Positions 1 to 8,188 are shown, counted from the first letter of the stretch. The stretch: 13,321 nt of DNA from JAVBSX01 sp031549145 (GCA_031549145.1 JAVBQI010000110.1:1-13321); one strand, 5' to 3'. A program made the numbers and translations. Notes: generated by a model not told the origin, from the letters alone.

Positions 1-2
1 AC

Positions 3-2822
3 GTCAAAACGATCGCGAGCAAGGCGGTAACGACGGTCGAAGAAGCGTGCAAGGCGGCGGCCGAGCTGCAATACCCGGTCATTATCCGGGCCGCCTACGC
101 CCTCGGCGGGATGGGCTCCGGTTTCTGCGACAACGAAGAGCAGCTTTTGACAATGGCCAACAAAGCCTTTTCCTTCAGCGAACAGGTGTTGGTCGAAAAG
201 TCGCTCCGCGGTTGGAAGGAAATCGAATACGAATTGATTCGCGACCGTTTCGGAAACTGCTTCGTGATCGCGAGTATGGAAAATTTCGATCCGCTCGGGA
301 TACACACCGGCGAGAGCATCGTCGTCGCCCCGGCCCAGACGATTACCGCTTCGGAAAATCAAAAACTTCGCGAAATCGCGGTCCGAATCATCGAGCATGT
401 CGGAATCGTCGGGGAGTGCAACATTCAATTCGCGCTCGACCCGTATTCCGAGGATTACCGGGTGATCGAAATCAACGCCCGGCTTTCCCGCTCGTCCGCC
501 CTCGCCTCGAAAGCGACCGGTTACCCGCTCGCGATGGTCGCCGCTAAAATCGCTCTCGGATATGGCCTGCATGAACTGAAAAATTCCGTGACGCAAACGA
601 CCGTCGCCAGTTTCGAGCCGGCCCTCGATTACATCATCGTCAAGATTCCGCGCTGGGACCTCTCGAAATTCAAGGGCGTTTCCAAGCAGATCGGCTCAAG
701 TATGAAAAGCGTCGGCGAGGTGATGTCGATCGGCCGATCGTTCGAAGAAGCGATGCAAAAAGGGCTCCGGATGATCGGGCAAGGGATGCACGGTTTCGTC
801 GCCAACCGCGATCTGCATTTCGCCGATTTGGACGATGAACTAGAGAATCCGACCGACACGCGGGTCTTCGCCCTCGCCCAGGCGTTTCAGGAAGGGTACA
901 CGATCGACCGGATTTACGAATTGACGAAGATCGACCGCTGGTTTCTCGAAAAACTCAAATCGATTTTCGACACGAATAAGGAACTCCGGCAATACGACAA
1001 TCTCCAAAATGTCCCGGACGAACTTTTTCGCCGGGCGAAGAAAAAAGGATTTTCCGATTTTCAAATCGGTCGTTCCGTTTTGCACGGAAAACTCGAACCG
1101 GACAAGGCAATACACGAAACGCGCAAAGAGCGGAAAAAGCGGGGCATCGTCCCTTATGTCAAACAGATCGACACCCTCGCGGGGGAGTATCCGGCCAAAA
1201 CGAATTACCTGTACCTGACCTATCACGGTTCGGAACACGACATCGATTTCGCCCGGGACGGCCGGAGCGTGGTCGTGCTCGGCAGCGGGGCGTACCGGAT
1301 CGGCTCGTCCGTCGAATTCGACTGGTGCTGCGTCGGGGCGATCAAGACGATTCGCAAGGTCGGTTATACCGGGATCATGATCAACTGCAACCCGGAAACC
1401 GTTTCGACCGATTACGACATTTGCGACCGGCTCTATTTCGACGAATTGTCCCTCGAACGGGTTCTCGACATCGCCGAACTGGAACAGCCGAAAGGGATCG
1501 TCGTTTCGACCGGCGGGCAAACGCCGAACAACCTCGCCCTGCGGCTTTACCACGAAAACATCCCGATTCTCGGGACCTCGCCGCTCTCGATCGACCAGGC
1601 GGAGGATCGGCACAAATTTTCCTCGCTTTGCGACGAACTCGGGATCGACCAGCCGCGTTGGAAGGAGCTGACCTCGCTCGAAGAGATCGACGCTTTCGCG
1701 AAAGAGGTCGGTTTTCCGCTGATCGTCCGTCCTTCCTACGTGCTGAGCGGAGCGGCGATGAACGTCGTTTCCAACAAAGAGGAATTGGACCACTTCCTGA
1801 CACTGGCGGCCAAGGTCTCGAAAAAGCATCCGGTCGTCGTTTCGGAGTTTATCGAATACGCGAAAGAGATCGAAATCGACGCCGTCGCCTCGGGCGGAGA
1901 GATGATCGCCTACGCGATTTCCGAGCATGTCGAATTCGCGGGCGTGCATTCGGGCGATGCGACAATCGTTTTTCCGCCGCAAAAACTTTACATTGAAACG
2001 ATCCGTCGGATCAAAAAAGTCTCCCGGAAAATCGCGAAAGCGCTTAACATTTCCGGGCCGTTCAACATGCAGCTTTTGGCCCGGGAAAACGACATCAAGG
2101 TGATCGAATGCAACCTCCGGGCATCTCGGAGTTTCCCGTTCGTTTCCAAGGTCTTGAAAATTGACCTGATCGAACTCGCGACGAAGGCGATCTTGGGACT
2201 CCCGATCGAAAAGCCGAACAAATCGGCGTTCGACCTCGATTATGTCGGGATCAAGGCTCCGCAGTTCAGCTTCTCGCGTTTGGCGAAAGCCGACCCGATT
2301 CTGGGCGTTGAAATGGCCTCGACCGGCGAAGTCGGCTGTCTGGGCGAAGATTATTACGAAGCGATCCTCAAAGCGATGCTTTCGGTCGGATACCGAATGC
2401 CGATACAGAAGAGCGTTCTCCTTTCGACCGGACCGGCCAAGGCGAAGGCCGAACTGTTGGACGATTGCCGCATGCTCGTCCAGTCCGGTTTTAAGCTGTA
2501 TGCGACCCGGGGGACGGCGCTTTACCTGGGGGAACACGGGGTCAACGTCGAATCGGTCGGTTGGCCGGACGACGAATCGCACCCGAACGCTCTCGACCTT
2601 TTGAAGGAGCACAAGGTCGATCTCGTGGTCAACATCCCGAAAGACCTCTCGATGACCGAGCTGTCCAACGACTACGCGATCCGTCGCGGCGCGGTCGATT
2701 TTAACATCCCGCTGTTGACCAACGGGCGTCTCGCCTCGGCCTACCTGCAAGCGGTTTGCCGTAGCGGTCGGGAATCGTTGAAAATTCAAAGCTGGGACGA
2801 ATACACCAGCATCGAGGAGTGA
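3..2822 (+). CDS. carB: Carbamoyl-phosphate synthase large subunit, CAD/Bacteroidota-like type (5' truncated)
   Basis: Makes carbamoyl phosphate from bicarbonate, ATP and ammonia delivered by the CarA glutaminase, for pyrimidine and arginine synthesis; cytosolic. The open frame enters from the window edge, so about 145 N-terminal residues are missing; 939 remain of the usual ~1,075. The first ATP-grasp domain runs to about nt 800, with metal-binding Glu and Asn codons at 468 and 474 (EINARLSRSSALASKATGYP). The oligomerisation domain follows to about 1190. The second ATP-grasp domain starts near 1255 (VVVLGSGAYRIGSSVEFDWC), with its Glu/Asn pair in VIECNLRASRSFPFVSK (Glu codon 2106). The C-terminal MGS-like regulatory domain spans about 2415-2800. 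Motifs such as GSGAYRIGSSVEFDWC, PSYVLSGAAMNV and ECNLRASRSFPFVSK match animal CAD and Bacteroidota CarB rather than E. coli (GGGPNRIGQGIEFDYC, EVNPRAARTVPFVSK). These comparisons are from memory of the families. No carA is present in the window. Confidence 0.96.
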   Translation, partial: VKTIASKAVTTVEEACKAAAELQYPVIIRAAYALGGMGSGFCDNEEQLLTMANKAFSFSEQVLVEKSLRGWKEIEYELIRDRFGNCFVIASMENFDPLGIHTGESIVVAPAQTITASENQKLREIAVRIIEHVGIVGECNIQFALDPYSEDYRVIEINARLSRSSALASKATGYPLAMVAAKIALGYGLHELKNSVTQTTVASFEPALDYIIVKIPRWDLSKFKGVSKQIGSSMKSVGEVMSIGRSFEEAMQKGLRMIGQGMHGFVANRDLHFADLDDELENPTDTRVFALAQAFQEGYTIDRIYELTKIDRWFLEKLKSIFDTNKELRQYDNLQNVPDELFRRAKKKGFSDFQIGRSVLHGKLEPDKAIHETRKERKKRGIVPYVKQIDTLAGEYPAKTNYLYLTYHGSEHDIDFARDGRSVVVLGSGAYRIGSSVEFDWCCVGAIKTIRKVGYTGIMINCNPETVSTDYDICDRLYFDELSLERVLDIAELEQPKGIVVSTGGQTPNNLALRLYHENIPILGTSPLSIDQAEDRHKFSSLCDELGIDQPRWKELTSLEEIDAFAKEVGFPLIVRPSYVLSGAAMNVVSNKEELDHFLTLAAKVSKKHPVVVSEFIEYAKEIEIDAVASGGEMIAYAISEHVEFAGVHSGDATIVFPPQKLYIETIRRIKKVSRKIAKALNISGPFNMQLLARENDIKVIECNLRASRSFPFVSKVLKIDLIELATKAILGLPIEKPNKSAFDLDYVGIKAPQFSFSRLAKADPILGVEMASTGEVGCLGEDYYEAILKAMLSVGYRMPIQKSVLLSTGPAKAKAELLDDCRMLVQSGFKLYATRGTALYLGEHGVNVESVGWPDDESHPNALDLLKEHKVDLVVNIPKDLSMTELSNDYAIRRGAVDFNIPLLTNGRLASAYLQAVCRSGRESLKIQSWDEYTSIEE

Positions 2823-2823
2823 G

Positions 2824-2875
2824 AGACGCGGGACGTTCGTCGGTTTCTCCCACATTGAGCCGGTACTCCGCGTCT
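2824..2875 (+). terminator. Possible terminator stem after carB
   Basis: Immediately after the carB stop, AGACGCGG (2824-2831) can pair perfectly with CCGCGTCT (2868-2875), and a short T run follows (TCTTTT). The loop of 36 nt is long for a classical intrinsic terminator, so this is a candidate only. It sits between two convergent genes, carB and the secreted HExxH protein, where a terminator is expected. Confidence 0.3.
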
Positions 2876-2898
2876 TTTCCGGAAATCGATAACCGCCT

Positions 2899-4479
2899 TC
2901 AGTCTCCTCTAAGAAATTCCTTGAACGCTGAGTCGAGTTTATCGTAACTCATTCCGGTCAACTGGACGATCGACTCCTTCGTGTCCTTTTGCTCGTAATG
3001 CAGCCGGAGTAGCATGACGAGCGAGTCGCGCAGTCGGCCGTTTTCGTAAAACATCAGGAAATGAAACATCGCTGCCGCCTGGTCGTAGAGCGAATCTATT
3101 TCATCGGGAGACTGCCATTCCTGGCTATTGATCTCGGCGAGATCCGAAAAGGAAAGAAAGAAGCGACCGTCCAGAAAATTCTGTTTCGCCGACTGGATCC
3201 GGCAGCCATTCTTGTTGCCGATCACGTAGTATCCGGACTCGTCGACTTGGAGCGTGTCCATAAACGTTGCAACTCCCTCCCGGAGCCAGGTGTTCAGCGA
3301 TTCTTCGTTTTTGGAAACGGTACTCAACATTTGATCCCCCGCGATTTTTTTCGTTTCCTGAAATAATTGATGCGTCGATTCGTGATACATGACCGACTCG
3401 GAACCGTCGACGTAGAAAATGCAGCTACCCGCCCCTTCTTTGCCGCTATAACGATATACCCCGGCGAACCGTTCGGCATCCTTTTCGCCATTCGCCTTTT
3501 CGGCCTGGAGAAATTCCTCACGGTCCCGAAAGAGAACGATTTTATGTCGCTCAAGCGGCGTCGGGACCATCTTGCTGTCGAACAAGCTCGCAAGTTGAGC
3601 ATCGGTCGCCATGTAACGAAAAAACATAAGCTTCCAAGCCCGGTAGAGATTTTCGTTTTGACGGAGTAGCCGCACCCCCTCCTCAATGCTGTGATTCGTC
3701 GTCAAGTCGTAATGTTCCGAATCGATCTCCCAACCGTTCTCAATCGCCGAATGTTTCCGGATATCATCCGCTTTGGAAATCCATTCGCCGTTGCAGTACC
3801 GCTCCCCATTTTCGTAACGGTTGACCACCTTCTTCGGGATCCAACCGAAGCGTTCGTGATCGACGAAACCCTTCTTCAGTTGTTTGACTTCCCACGGCGT
3901 CCGCCATTGGCCCTTGTATTTGATAAAACCAAGCGCTGATCGAAAGTCTTTGTGATCCGGGTTGGCGTGGAGCCCGGCGACAGCCAGTTCGATTGCCAAG
4001 GAGCCGCGATGGTCCTTAACTGCCTTCTTGGCCAACAGTTGGAGCCGCTTGGCATAGTTCATCCGAATCGCACGAAATTGAATCTGCCAAATGTCCAGCG
4101 GAGTCAGATCAAGGGCAGAATCGATTTCCGAAGTTTCTCCGGACTGCTCCGAAGCGGTTCCACCGGAAAGAAGCAAGACCGCGTATTTTTTCGGCAGCTT
4201 GCTTGGAAGCCCCTCCGGAAGATCCAAGGCTCCCACATTCAGAGGATAACTCGGCAGAAAAATTTTGTCGGACTCCGACGGTGGCACGGCGGTCCGCGTT
4301 TTTAAAGCTTCCGCTCGCAGCCACTGCCGATCAGCCCAATCGGCGAGTTTTTCCAAATCGATACGATACTCGACGGCCGCCTGATTTGCCGCCTGCCATA
4401 AAGCGTCGGGCGACGCCGCTTCAGAAAAAACCGCAGAGAGGGAAAAGAGGACGAAGAGAACAAAGCTATATTTTTTCAT
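2899..4479 (-). CDS. Secreted HExxH protein, DUF1570-like putative zinc metalloprotease
   Basis: A 526-residue protein with a Sec signal peptide (MKKYSFVLFVLFSLSAVFSEA, cleavage near residue 21). It is probably exported to the periplasm or cell surface. The zinc-protease signature is visible: HESTH at residues 366-370 and a downstream Glu401 in WLREGVATFMD, the HExxH...E layout of gluzincin-like peptidases. The middle of the protein (about residues 180-290; YKGQWRTPWEV, RFGWIPKKVV, NGERYCNGEWIS, HYDLTTNHS) resembles the N-terminal module of planctomycete DUF1570-type proteins as I remember them. The start is set by the signal peptide and by GGAAG about 6 nt upstream of the ATG. The gene converges with carB and is divergent from the oxidoreductase at 4796. 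The substrate is unknown and peptidase activity is inferred only from the motif. Confidence 0.87.
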   Translation of the reverse strand: MKKYSFVLFVLFSLSAVFSEAASPDALWQAANQAAVEYRIDLEKLADWADRQWLRAEALKTRTAVPPSESDKIFLPSYPLNVGALDLPEGLPSKLPKKYAVLLLSGGTASEQSGETSEIDSALDLTPLDIWQIQFRAIRMNYAKRLQLLAKKAVKDHRGSLAIELAVAGLHANPDHKDFRSALGFIKYKGQWRTPWEVKQLKKGFVDHERFGWIPKKVVNRYENGERYCNGEWISKADDIRKHSAIENGWEIDSEHYDLTTNHSIEEGVRLLRQNENLYRAWKLMFFRYMATDAQLASLFDSKMVPTPLERHKIVLFRDREEFLQAEKANGEKDAERFAGVYRYSGKEGAGSCIFYVDGSESVMYHESTHQLFQETKKIAGDQMLSTVSKNEESLNTWLREGVATFMDTLQVDESGYYVIGNKNGCRIQSAKQNFLDGRFFLSFSDLAEINSQEWQSPDEIDSLYDQAAAMFHFLMFYENGRLRDSLVMLLRLHYEQKDTKESIVQLTGMSYDKLDSAFKEFLRGD

Positions 4480-4631
4480 GACTTCTTCCGTCGCGAATTT
4501 GAAGCAAGGTATCCAACCTGTTCGTTATTCTATCGGAAATGTTCCACGAAATGTATGTCTCGCAATTTGATTATGCCACTTTCGGCGAGTGCGGTAAAAC
4601 TTGTAACCAAGATAGACAAAATACTCCCTGT

Positions 4632-4661
4632 TGTCATTCCCAAGAAGGCGGGAGTGACAAG
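4632..4661. repeat. REP-like hairpin (GTCATTCCC...GGGAGTGAC type)
   Basis: TTGTCATTCCC and GGGAGTGACAA form an 11-bp stem (one G-T pair) around an 8-nt loop. The sequence is a diverged relative of the GTCATCCCCGCGCAGGCGGGGAT unit repeated twice at 8111-8188, and of the CGTCATTCCCGCGAAGGCGGG dispersed repeats seen in many bacterial genomes. It could act as a structural or transcription-ending element, but nothing in the sequence proves that. Confidence 0.6.
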
Positions 4662-4700
4662 ATTTGCCTACAAAATTTGGCGTCGCATCCGCCAGTAGGG

Positions 4701-4781
4701 TGTTTTTTCAAAAACTTGAACTTCGCGAACGAAAACGGTAAAATGGGTCTTTCGTTTTGTTCAAGATTTTTTCTGAAAACC
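4701..4781 (+). promoter_or_regulatory. Imperfect inverted repeat with T-run upstream of the oxidoreductase
   Basis: CTTGAAC (4715-4721) pairs with GTTCAAG (4759-4765) and, inside it, AACGAAA (4728-4734) pairs with TTTCGTT (4750-4756). A/T-rich flanks extend the outer stem imperfectly (TTTTTTC on the left and GATTTTTTC on the right). On the plus strand the stem is followed by a T6 run, 26 nt before the oxidoreductase start codon. It could be a 5'-leader structure or attenuator for that gene; there is no upstream plus-strand gene it would terminate. Function is inferred. Confidence 0.3.
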
Positions 4782-4795
4782 AACTCCTTGGAAAA

Positions 4796-6159
4796 ATGGA
4801 ACCTCTTGACCGCCGATCGTTTTTGAAAAGCTCGACCATTCTTGGAACAACGGCCATCTGTGCTCCGGCGATCGTTCCGGCTTCCGCACTCGGCCGCGAG
4901 CAAGACGGCGGCTCTCCGAACGAAAAGGTCCGGATCGGTCTGATCGGCTGCAACGGGATGGGAATGAGCAACGCCCGCAACGTCGCGACGCATCCCAACG
5001 CCGAGATCGCGGCCGTCTGCGACGTCTTTCAAGCCCGACGGGATGCCGCCCTCGCAATCTTCCCGAACGCGAAAGGCTTCGGCGATTACCGCGAACTGCT
5101 CGCCGCGGCGCCCGATCGGGGCGGCGTCGATGCCGTGATCGTCGCCCCGCCGCCGCATTGGCATGCGCTCATTGCGATCGACGCTTGCAAGGCGGGAAAA
5201 GACATTTACGTTCAAAAGCCGATGACGCTGTACCCGGCCGAGGGAATCGCCCTGCGAAACGCGGTCCGGAAACACAACGTCATTTCCCAGGTCGGCACCC
5301 AAATACATGCCGGGGAAAATTACCGCCGCGTCGTCGAACTCGTTCGGGCCGGCCGGGTCGGCAAAGTATCCATCGCCCGAACGTTCAATGTGATGAACCA
5401 GGGTCGGCAAGGAATCGGAACCGACCCGAACACGACGCCGCCGGAAGGGTTCGACTGGGATTTTTGGCTCGGCCCCGGACCGGAGCGGCCTTACAACGGG
5501 CTGCTCGCGGCGAATTCGTACAACCACTGTTCGTTTTGGCCTTACAGCCGAGGCTGGACTCCGGGAATGGCCCCGCACATCATCGACCTGCCGATCTGGG
5601 CGTTGAATCTGGGGGCGCCGACCGCGGTTTCCTGTTCCGGCGGTCGATACCTGATCCAAGACGACGGCGATGCTCCCGACGTTCAGGAGATGGTTTTCAC
5701 CTACCCGGATTTTACGCTCACCTGGTCGATGTCGGCGATCAACAGTTTCGGGTTCGACTTCGGTCGCGGGACGCCCGCTCGGCGACTGGGAATTTATTTT
5801 CACGGCGATCGGGGAACGCTTTTTTCCGATTACGGCAAATACGAAATCGTGCCGGAAGGGGATTATTACGACGAATCGATTGTCCCTGCCGAAACGATCC
5901 CTCCTTCTCCGGGCCAGGAACACGAATGGGCGATGCAATTCGTTCCCGCAAGCCGCCGCTTTGCGATGTCGATTACCACCTCAACGTCGATTTACCGATC
6001 TCACTCGGCAACATCGCCTACGAGCTCGGCCGTTCGATCCGGTTCGACCCGGAAACGTACACGATTCCCGACGACCCCGAGGCCCGCAAGCGGTCGATCC
6101 CGCAATACCGCGAGCCTTGGACCTTTCCGAAAGAGTATCTCGGAAAAGGTTGGGTTTGA
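4796..6159 (+). pseudogene. Tat-exported Gfo/Idh/MocA-family oxidoreductase, frameshifted near the C-terminus
   Basis: NAD(P)-dependent sugar or sugar-acid oxidoreductase of the Gfo/Idh/MocA family; substrate unknown. Starting at ATG 4796 (after an AAGATTTTTTC leader) the protein opens with a twin-arginine signal, RRSFLK at residues 6-11, a hydrophobic stretch and an ASALG cleavage region near residue 32, so it is probably exported folded. The Rossmann core is at residues 45-75 (VRIGLIGCNGMG), and QKP at 140-142 takes the place of the catalytic-site EKP. The frame fits the family through HEW at 5921-5929. From 5932 the family-like sequence continues in another frame (DAIRSRKPPLCDVDYHLNV ... 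YREPWTFPKEYLGKGWV, stop 6157-6159). Adding one base restores a 454-residue protein of normal length. A GGGG to GGG loss at 5928-5930 would explain it, as a real mutation or a sequencing error. Unshifted, translation runs to 6241 with an unrelated tail. Confidence 0.85.
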
Positions 6160-6166
6160 AAGAAAT

Positions 6167-6196
6167 ACTAGCCCCGCGCTCACGCTTGGGGCTAGT
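6167..6196. terminator. TAGCCCC/GGGGCTA palindrome after the oxidoreductase
   Basis: ACTAGCCCC (6167-6175) and GGGGCTAGT (6188-6196) pair perfectly over 9 bp, and GCG/CGC inside the 12-nt loop can add three more pairs. It begins 7 nt after the oxidoreductase stop, a terminator position, although only a TTTT tract (6202-6205) follows. It resembles dispersed TAGCCC...GGGCTA palindromes that I recall as frequent downstream of genes in planctomycete genomes. Confidence 0.55.
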
Positions 6197-6237
6197 CATG
6201 GTTTTGACGGAGTCTCCTTTTGCCCACCTTTGATTAC

Positions 6238-6444
6238 ATGATCCGTAACCTGTATTTCGCGATGGGATTGTTTCTCCTTCTTTTGGGAGGGCAGCTGTTC
6301 GGAATCGCCGAGCTGACGTTTCGCGCTCCGGACTTGAAAACGGGCAAGCTCCGAAGCATGACCTATCAGGTCGAGGAATACTTTCCTTACAGCATACTCG
6401 CGGTTGGTGCGGTCGTGTTTTGCCTCGGGCTTCGGAAGAAATAA
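6238..6444 (+). CDS. Small two-helix membrane protein
   Basis: A 68-residue protein beginning MIRNLYFAMG. It has a first hydrophobic helix at about residues 5-20 (LYFAMGLFLLLLGGQLFGI), a polar middle segment and a second helix at about 48-64 (YSILAVGAVVFCLGL), ending in RKK. Two helices with a short loop suggest an inner-membrane protein; no function is recognised. Small proteins of this layout are frequent in planctomycete genomes. An in-frame TTG at 6220 lies 7 nt after a GGAG motif (6209-6212) and could be the true start, giving 74 residues; I prefer the ATG because MIRNLYF begins the helix as expected. Only 5 nt separate its stop from the stop of the convergent sulfatase. Confidence 0.65.
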   Translation: MIRNLYFAMGLFLLLLGGQLFGIAELTFRAPDLKTGKLRSMTYQVEEYFPYSILAVGAVVFCLGLRKK

Positions 6445-6449
6445 ATTCG

Positions 6450-8075
6450 TTACTCCCGATCCTTTCTAAACCATTCGGTCAATTCCCGCCATTTTCCGAC
6501 CAGTTCGGCGAGTTTTTCCGGATACCGCTCGGCGAGATCGACTTCTTCACAACGGTCGGTTCCCAGATCGTAAAGCGACCAACCTTCGGTTCCGTGCGAA
6601 GCATCGGCCCTTGGGTGTTCCGTCGGAGCGCCGGTTTTCGTGTAAAGGCATTTCCAGTTGCCGACCCGAAGGGCACCGTTTCCTTCGTGCTGGAAATAGG
6701 CGTATTCCCGCGACAATTCGGCTGCGCTCTCCGGCCGCTCGATCGCCGCCCGAAGGGAGAGGCCCGGAAATTCGGGAACCTTCGCCCCATGATAAACGTC
6801 GTTCTTTTTCCCGCCGCAAAGATCGAGCACCGTCGGCACCAGATCGACGACATGCCCGACGTCGTTCCGAAGCCGGCCCGAATCCGAAATGCCCTGCGGC
6901 CAATGCACGATCAGCGGCGTCGAGATGCCCCCCTCCTGATTCCAAACTTTATGCCGTCGGAACGGCGTGTTGCTCGAAGTCGACCAGCCGGGCCCAAGGC
7001 AAAGGTACGAACCGGCTGAGCCGAGCGGGGCGTTCGGGTCGTGCCCGTCCCCGCGAATCATGATCTCGGCCGAGGCTCCGTTGTCCGAAAGAAAGAAAAT
7101 AACCGTGTTCTCGAACGCATTCATCGCCTTCAATTTTTTGAGAATCCGACCGACCTCTTGATCGACGCGGTCGACCATTGCGGCATGAATCGCCGCCTTG
7201 GTTGCCTGAAATCGTTGCTGCTCCTCGTTCAAAGAATCCCAAGCGTAAGGAAAGAGGACCTCGCCCGGCCCGAGGTTGCCCGGCACGTTCGCAAAACGGT
7301 AAGGCGGCCCGCACTGCTCTTCCCTCGCGGAAAGTGCGCAGTTGACGAGGCCCATTGCCCGCATTCGACCGAGCCGCTCCTCGCGAATCGCGTCCCAACC
7401 TTTGAGGTAAACGTCTTTGTACTTTTCGATATCTTCCGGCAAAGCCTGGAGCGGAAAATGCGGCACGGTGTACGCCGTGTAGGCGAAAAACGGCTTTTCG
7501 TCGAACTCCCGGGCATGTTCGTCCAACTGCTCCAGCGTCCGGTCGGTGATCGCGACGGTCGTGTAGTAGCCGGAGTTCGGCGCAACGGCCGGCAGCGGCT
7601 CATCGTCGAACCAATGATTGCTCGGATTGAAGTTGTGATCGTGATCGTGCAAAACGTAGGAATGGTCGAACCCGCCGTCGGCGACCGGTCGCGGCGCGCC
7701 GGGAACGTGCCATTTTCCGGAATGGTAGCAACGGTAGCCGAGCGGCTTGAGATAATGCGGCAACAGGGCGGTCCAATCGGGCAGCTTTTTCTCATGCTCG
7801 ACCGGATCGCTCCGGATTTGTTGGGCGTAATACCCGCTCATCAGCGAACTGCGGGTCGACCAACAGCGGGCGGTGTTGTAAAACTGCGTGAACCGGATAC
7901 CGTTTTGGGCGAGGGAATCGAGGTTCGGCGTCTCGATTTCCCCGCCGTAGCAACCGAGATCGGAATAGCCCATGTCGTCGACGACGACGAACAAAACGTT
8001 CGGGCCCGCCGCCTGCCCCGGGCAACAGATCAGGCCGATGAAAAACAAAATCGCGATCAAAAAGGTGTGTTTCAT
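6450..8075 (-). CDS. Secreted Cys-type sulfatase (arylsulfatase-like, family S1)
   Basis: Hydrolyses sulfate esters, probably on a sulfated polysaccharide or small sulfated compound; exported. From ATG 8075 it is 541 residues, with a Sec signal peptide ending near QAA (residue 23). It has the calcium-binding pair in VVVDDMGYSDLG (Asp33, Asp34). The formylglycine motif is CWSTR at 71-75, which fits CxSxR, so a formylglycine-generating enzyme is needed for activity. The second metal motif is FFLSDNGAS, and a C-terminal substrate-pocket region reads HKVWNQEGGISTPLIVHWP. A TTG six codons upstream is possible, but the ATG gives the cleaner signal peptide. It converges with the small membrane protein and lies downstream of glyS on the same strand, separated by a large palindrome. 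Sulfatases are strongly expanded in marine planctomycetes. The exact substrate cannot be read from the sequence. Confidence 0.93.
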   Translation of the reverse strand: MKHTFLIAILFFIGLICCPGQAAGPNVLFVVVDDMGYSDLGCYGGEIETPNLDSLAQNGIRFTQFYNTARCWSTRSSLMSGYYAQQIRSDPVEHEKKLPDWTALLPHYLKPLGYRCYHSGKWHVPGAPRPVADGGFDHSYVLHDHDHNFNPSNHWFDDEPLPAVAPNSGYYTTVAITDRTLEQLDEHAREFDEKPFFAYTAYTVPHFPLQALPEDIEKYKDVYLKGWDAIREERLGRMRAMGLVNCALSAREEQCGPPYRFANVPGNLGPGEVLFPYAWDSLNEEQQRFQATKAAIHAAMVDRVDQEVGRILKKLKAMNAFENTVIFFLSDNGASAEIMIRGDGHDPNAPLGSAGSYLCLGPGWSTSSNTPFRRHKVWNQEGGISTPLIVHWPQGISDSGRLRNDVGHVVDLVPTVLDLCGGKKNDVYHGAKVPEFPGLSLRAAIERPESAAELSREYAYFQHEGNGALRVGNWKCLYTKTGAPTEHPRADASHGTEGWSLYDLGTDRCEEVDLAERYPEKLAELVGKWRELTEWFRKDRE

Positions 8076-8110
8076 TGGTAATGCGCTGCGCAAAGAATTT
8101 TGATCTCACT

Positions 8111-8188
8111 TTCCGTCATCCCCGCGCAGGCGGGGATCCAGAGATTACGGTTTCCCTCTGGACCCCCGCCTGTGCGGGGGTGACGAAA
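8111..8188. repeat. REP-like double palindrome (33-bp arms)
   Basis: Arms 8111-8143 and 8156-8188 pair over 33 positions with two mismatches and two G-T pairs, around a 12-nt loop. Each arm is itself a small hairpin (CCCCGC GCAG GCGGGG; CCCCCGC CTGT GCGGGGG). This is the paired REP/BIME-like layout, two inverted GTCATCCCCGC units. It can fold as one long cruciform or as two hairpins, and may end transcription coming from glyS. A single diverged unit is at 4632-4661. Confidence 0.8.

Larger units (their letters stand above)
4480..4795. other. 316-base divergent intergenic region with two hairpins
   Basis: No credible gene is seen here. It separates two divergently transcribed genes (2899-4479 minus, 4796-6159 plus), so it should hold both promoters, but I cannot point to convincing -35/-10 boxes. 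It carries a REP-like hairpin at 4632-4661 and a longer A/T-rich inverted repeat at about 4701-4781; both are listed separately. The 95-codon open frame from 4539 has no codon character or recognisable protein and overlaps the next gene. Confidence 0.6.

Noticed and set aside
840..2855. 671-codon minus-strand open frame
   Set aside because: It is antisense to carB. Its translation is Arg/Asp/Val-rich without recognisable domains, the usual shadow of a GC-rich coding strand.
7041..8081. 346-codon plus-strand open frame
   Set aside because: It is antisense to the sulfatase, whose motifs and signal peptide fix the real strand.
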